Shown here: piece by piece, positions 23,171 through 26,137 of the stretch | Layout: the number at the start of each line of letters is the position of its first letter | Position numbering within the stretch: position 1 is the stretch's first letter | Origin: an uncultured Bacilli bacterium | GTDB lineage: Bacteria > Bacillota_I > Bacilli_A > RF39 > UBA660 | Direction of reading: 5' to 3' | Assembly (NCBI GenBank): GCA_947631135.1 | Contig: CANRKE010000007.1 | Coordinates: 1-26,137 of the forward strand | DNA length: 26,137 nucleotides | The notes under the pieces: model-generated | Databases searched by the model: none | What the model was told of the DNA's origin: nothing | Seen by the model: only the letters and a program-made list of their open reading frames with translations | Position numbers and translations under genes: made by a program

Positions 23171-24250
23171 TTATAAATTATCTTTTCCTACAAAAACATT
23201 GTAAATTCTATTATATCTATATCCTAATTTTGCATAAGTAGAATCTTTGATTAATATTCCAAGTCCTTCTAATTTATCAATTAATATAGATACGGTATTT
23301 CTAGAAACTCCAGATTCTTCTTCAATTTCCCTTTTTGTAAATACAATCTGATGAATTATAGCTGGCATAATTCTATAAATTGCATTACTATTTATTTTTT
23401 CTATTAATTTCATATCTTCTTCATATATTTTCTGTATTCTATTAATTTTTGCAATATTACTATTACATTGTTCTATTATACATTGAAGAAAAAATTTAAT
23501 AAATCCTAACATATTACCATTTCTACTTTCATTTAAAAATTTATTGTAACTTGGTTTATATAATTCTATTACTTCAGAAAGAAATAATATTGGTTCCTCT
23601 CCTGTAAGAAAAGCAAGTTGTATAGGTATTAAGGCTCTTCCTAGTCTTCCGTTTCCATCTCTATATGCATGGATAGTTTCAAATTGCGAATGAGAAATTG
23701 CCATATTTATAAATAGCGGATCAACATATAAATCATTCATATAATCAAATAAATTATTTAATAATAATGGTACATCTTCTGGAACGGGTGGGACAAATAT
23801 TGCTTCTTCTATTGTACATCCTTTTGGACCAATCCAATTTTGAATACTTCTGATTTTTCCAGGTTCTTTGTTATTACCTCTTACACTGTCTAATAATATT
23901 TTATGAATAGTATTTAAAAAATGTATATCTATTTTTTTTTGGTCTTTTAAACTATCTTTAGCATATTCAATAACTTTTTTTAAATTTTGAATTTCACTTG
24001 TGTCATCTGTTTTTGGCATATATTTTAAATAATACATATCATCTTGTGATATTTGTGTTCCTTCAATTTGTGTTGATTTTAAACTTTCACTTAAAATGAT
24101 AGAATCTAAGAAAAACTTTGAATCAAATTTGCTGTTTTTTAAATTAGTTTTATATTCTCCATATTTTTGATTAGCCTCTGCAATTAAAGATAACAACTCT
24201 TTATCAATATTATATTTTATTGGTAATTTATCTACTTTAAATGGTTCCAT
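23171..24250 (-). CDS. Fic-domain protein with C-terminal winged helix
   Basis: Probable AMP-transferase (or other NMP-transferase) that modifies target proteins. The N-terminal Fic_N segment (FKVDKLPIKYNIDKELL) is followed by the autoinhibitory motif STQIEG (59-64), which places it in the class II type where the inhibitory helix is in the same protein. The catalytic loop HAYRDGNGRLGR (194-205) is complete, with His194 and the flap region (KGCTIEEAIFVPP) also present. Residues about 305-335 form a winged-helix DNA-binding domain (FTKREIEEESGVSRNTVSIL). Length and layout match common chromosomal Fic/HTH proteins. The ATG has AGGTGATG upstream. No separate antitoxin gene is adjacent, as expected for this class. 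The target is unknown. Confidence 0.9.
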   Translation of the reverse strand: MEPFKVDKLPIKYNIDKELLSLIAEANQKYGEYKTNLKNSKFDSKFFLDSIILSESLKSTQIEGTQISQDDMYYLKYMPKTDDTSEIQNLKKVIEYAKDSLKDQKKIDIHFLNTIHKILLDSVRGNNKEPGKIRSIQNWIGPKGCTIEEAIFVPPVPEDVPLLLNNLFDYMNDLYVDPLFINMAISHSQFETIHAYRDGNGRLGRALIPIQLAFLTGEEPILFLSEVIELYKPSYNKFLNESRNGNMLGFIKFFLQCIIEQCNSNIAKINRIQKIYEEDMKLIEKINSNAIYRIMPAIIHQIVFTKREIEEESGVSRNTVSILIDKLEGLGILIKDSTYAKLGYRYNRIYNVFVGKDNL

Positions 24251-24299
24251 AATTTCATCACCTATATAAATCTTATCATTATTTTATTGAAATGTAAAG

Positions 24300-24336
24300 A
24301 AAAATGCACAGTATTTCTAAAATATTGTGCATTTTT
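24300..24336 (-). terminator. intrinsic terminator after the pyrophosphatase gene
   Basis: AAAAATGCACAGTATTT and AAATATTGTGCATTTTT form a 17-bp stem with one G-U pair and a 3-4 nt loop. Both strands have flanking T-runs, but only the leftward gene ends here (stop at 24385). A third copy of the arm, TGTGCATTTTT, at 24367-24377 could form a competing stem. Confidence 0.75.
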
Positions 24337-24384
24337 GATTATTTTTGACATATTTTTCACAATAATTGTGCATTTTTATATATA

Positions 24385-26007
24385 TTATTTTCTTTTTAAT
24401 AAATCTATTAAATTAGGTACCATTTGTTTTTTTCTAGATACAATACCATGTAAATACATGCCTTGTTCAATATTATCTAAATTATAAGCCTCTTTAATCA
24501 TATTTTGTGCACTATCATTATATAAGATATATGAACCATATTTAATTACATCTGTTACAAATAAAATTATTATGTCATATTCATTATTTTTAGCACAATT
24601 ATTTATTACATTGATATATCTATCTTTATCTTGATATATTTCATCTATATCAAATGTAAATATTTGCCCAATACCCATTCTATGTTCATCAATTTGATAA
24701 TTTTTAAAATCTGTATATAAAACTTCTTCTTTAGTTTTACCCTTTAGACTTGCACCAGCCTTTAACATTTCAAGACCATATTCTTTATAATTTATTCCTG
24801 ATGTTCTAGATAAATCTTCAAGTACAACTTTGTCAAGTGTTGTTGTTGTTGGTGATTTTAAAAGTAACGTATCACTAACTATTGCTGATATCATAAGACC
24901 TGCAATATTTTTTGGTATTTCAACATTATTCTCCTTAAACAATGTATATAAAATTGTATTTGTACAACCAACAGGCATAGTTCTAAAACTTATAGGAGCA
25001 GATGTACCAATATTTCCTATATTGTGATGGTCAACTATTTCAACTATTTCAGCTTCATTAATACCGTCTGCACTTTGTTTTATCTCATTATGATCAACTA
25101 ATATTACTTTCTTCTTTTTTTGATTTTTAACGAATGCAAGCTTCATAAAACCAAGACATTTCATATCATCGTCAACAACTGGGAAATTACTATATTTTGT
25201 ATTACTTGCAATATCTGTGAAATCTGTAACAAAATCATTTTGATTAAATGAAATAATATCTTCTCTTAATGTAATACTTGATACATGATCTGCAAAACTT
25301 ATAAATCTTGTAGTTTTAAATGTGTCATAACTAGTTGTTATAACATTTACTTTATTTTCTTTTGCTTTTTCTAATTGTTCAGAATCTAATTTTGCTCCAC
25401 CAGTTAATACAAGTAATTTAATTTTTTTATCTATTGCATGAGTAATAACTTTGTATCTATCACCAACTATTAGTATACTATCTTTATTTATACTTTCTGT
25501 TTCTATTAATGTTTGGTGTTGATATGATGCAGCTTGTATTATTCCTTTTATTTCATTATCATATTTTAAAAGTTCTTCGCCTTCAATAGATTCAATTATG
25601 TTTTCATAAGTAGTATCAAGAAGTGCATAATCTTCATCTATTAGATTACGAGCAATATCTTTCATTGATACTATACCAACTAATTTTTGATCATCATCTA
25701 CAACTGGTATCATACTTACTTTCTTTTTATTCATAAACTTATATGCTTTAAATATTGAATCATTTTGATTAAAATTAACACCTTTTTCATAATTGACATC
25801 TTTTATCTGTAATTTAACATCATTTATTAATTTTGGTGTTTCAAACCCAAACTTTTTTAGTACATACTCTGTTTCTCTATTGATACTACCTAATATCTTT
25901 GCTTCAGTATTATATCCTAATTGATTTTTAAGATAAGATAAGACTATCGCACTACAAACACTATCAGTATCAGGCTTTTTATGACCAAAAACATATATTT
26001 TATCCAT
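24385..26007 (-). CDS. ppaC: Mn-dependent family II inorganic pyrophosphatase with CBS/DRTGG regulatory insert
   Basis: Soluble enzyme that hydrolyses pyrophosphate to phosphate and drives biosynthesis forward. The DHH domain starts with GHKKPDTDS (8-16). It is interrupted by a regulatory insert, a first CBS repeat (VSMIPVVDDDQKLVGIVSMK), a DRTGG-type domain (about 185-250) and a second CBS repeat (YSNFPVVDDDMKCLGFMK). The catalytic part then resumes with VDHHN, and the DHHA2 domain ends in SRKKQ near the C-terminus. CBS-containing PPases are known to be regulated by adenine nucleotides. The length of 540 aa matches this subtype, against about 310 for the simple form. AAGGGG precedes the ATG, and mscL ends 40 nt upstream. 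Confidence 0.93.
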   Translation of the reverse strand: MDKIYVFGHKKPDTDSVCSAIVLSYLKNQLGYNTEAKILGSINRETEYVLKKFGFETPKLINDVKLQIKDVNYEKGVNFNQNDSIFKAYKFMNKKKVSMIPVVDDDQKLVGIVSMKDIARNLIDEDYALLDTTYENIIESIEGEELLKYDNEIKGIIQAASYQHQTLIETESINKDSILIVGDRYKVITHAIDKKIKLLVLTGGAKLDSEQLEKAKENKVNVITTSYDTFKTTRFISFADHVSSITLREDIISFNQNDFVTDFTDIASNTKYSNFPVVDDDMKCLGFMKLAFVKNQKKKKVILVDHNEIKQSADGINEAEIVEIVDHHNIGNIGTSAPISFRTMPVGCTNTILYTLFKENNVEIPKNIAGLMISAIVSDTLLLKSPTTTTLDKVVLEDLSRTSGINYKEYGLEMLKAGASLKGKTKEEVLYTDFKNYQIDEHRMGIGQIFTFDIDEIYQDKDRYINVINNCAKNNEYDIIILFVTDVIKYGSYILYNDSAQNMIKEAYNLDNIEQGMYLHGIVSRKKQMVPNLIDLLKRK

Positions 26008-26047
26008 CCCCTTTTACTCCTTTCACCCTGTTTAATAAAAAATAAAT

Positions 26048-26137
26048 TTATTTATTTACTTTTTTTAATTCATCACGAATTTCTTTAAGAATTTTTACTT
26101 CATCGCTTTCTACTTGTTCTATTTTTTCTTCTTGTTT
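26048..26137 (-). CDS. mscL: large-conductance mechanosensitive channel, C-terminal 29 residues
   Basis: The frame enters from the right edge and ends at TAA (26048-26050). It reads KQEEKIEQVESDEVKILKEI then RDELKKVNK. The acidic linker followed by VKILKEIRDELKK is the usual C-terminal cytoplasmic helix of MscL, the pore that releases solutes during osmotic downshock. Membrane helices lie outside the window, so the call rests on this tail only. It is on the same strand as ppaC and 40 nt upstream. Confidence 0.6.
   Translation of the reverse strand, partial: KQEEKIEQVESDEVKILKEIRDELKKVNK

Noticed and set aside
24287..24487. Rightward open frame opposite the ppaC 3' end
   Set aside because: It covers the terminator hairpin and the antisense of a conserved gene, and has no start signals.
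1..26137. tRNA, rRNA, CRISPR arrays, insertion-sequence transposases or phage structural genes
   Set aside because: I looked on both strands and saw no cloverleaf-like sequences, regular spaced repeats, transposase motifs or capsid/tail genes.

Overview
The window is about 26 kb of very AT-rich DNA. Intact genes use TAA or TAG stops and strong AGGAGG-type ribosome sites, and there is no sign of UGA recoding. A bile salt hydrolase, a class B sortase with a matching surface protein, CopA, a CBS-containing family II pyrophosphatase and an MscL tail together suggest a gut-dwelling, low-GC Gram-positive bacterium of the Bacillota (Bacilli or an RF39/Erysipelotrichia-like lineage). That placement is inference. 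Nearly every gene runs leftward (minus strand); the main exception is the orphan gene at 12157-13107.

Left part, 1 to about 7080: this looks like one side of a small integrated element. It holds the N-terminus of a large serine recombinase (running off the left edge), a 38-residue ORF and a 211-codon ORF. Next is a gene-free stretch that I read as two short RNA genes, each with its own promoter and terminator. Then come a translationally coupled pair (1183 aa + 248 aa) and a 283-aa protein with a domain resembling predicted pPIWI-associating nucleases. The 1183/248 pair, possibly with the 283-aa protein and the RNAs, is the best candidate for an undescribed, perhaps defence-type, system. The element seems to end inside a truncated N-acetylmuramoyl-L-alanine amidase gene at about 7080.

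Middle part, 7080 to 13100: a graveyard of decayed genes (membrane proteins and a helix-turn-helix/excisionase-like remnant) is followed by unknown 228-aa and 204-aa proteins. Next are a GH10-type glycoside hydrolase with a C-terminal membrane tail but no signal peptide, and a divergent unknown 316-aa gene ending in a perfect 20-bp-stem terminator.

Right part, 13234 to the end, is chromosomal and mostly recognisable. It contains a TtcA-family PP-loop tRNA thiolase; a surface protein with an NPGTSD sorting signal plus its class B sortase; and a tight run of plsC-like, acyl-CoA/ACP synthetase-like, plsC-like, copA and trxB genes. These are followed by a bile salt hydrolase, a Fic protein, the Mn-dependent pyrophosphatase and the C-terminus of MscL. 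The acyltransferase/ligase trio next to the bile salt hydrolase suggests salvage of host-derived fatty acids or lysolipids and membrane repair in a bile-rich habitat. That link is inferred from gene order only.
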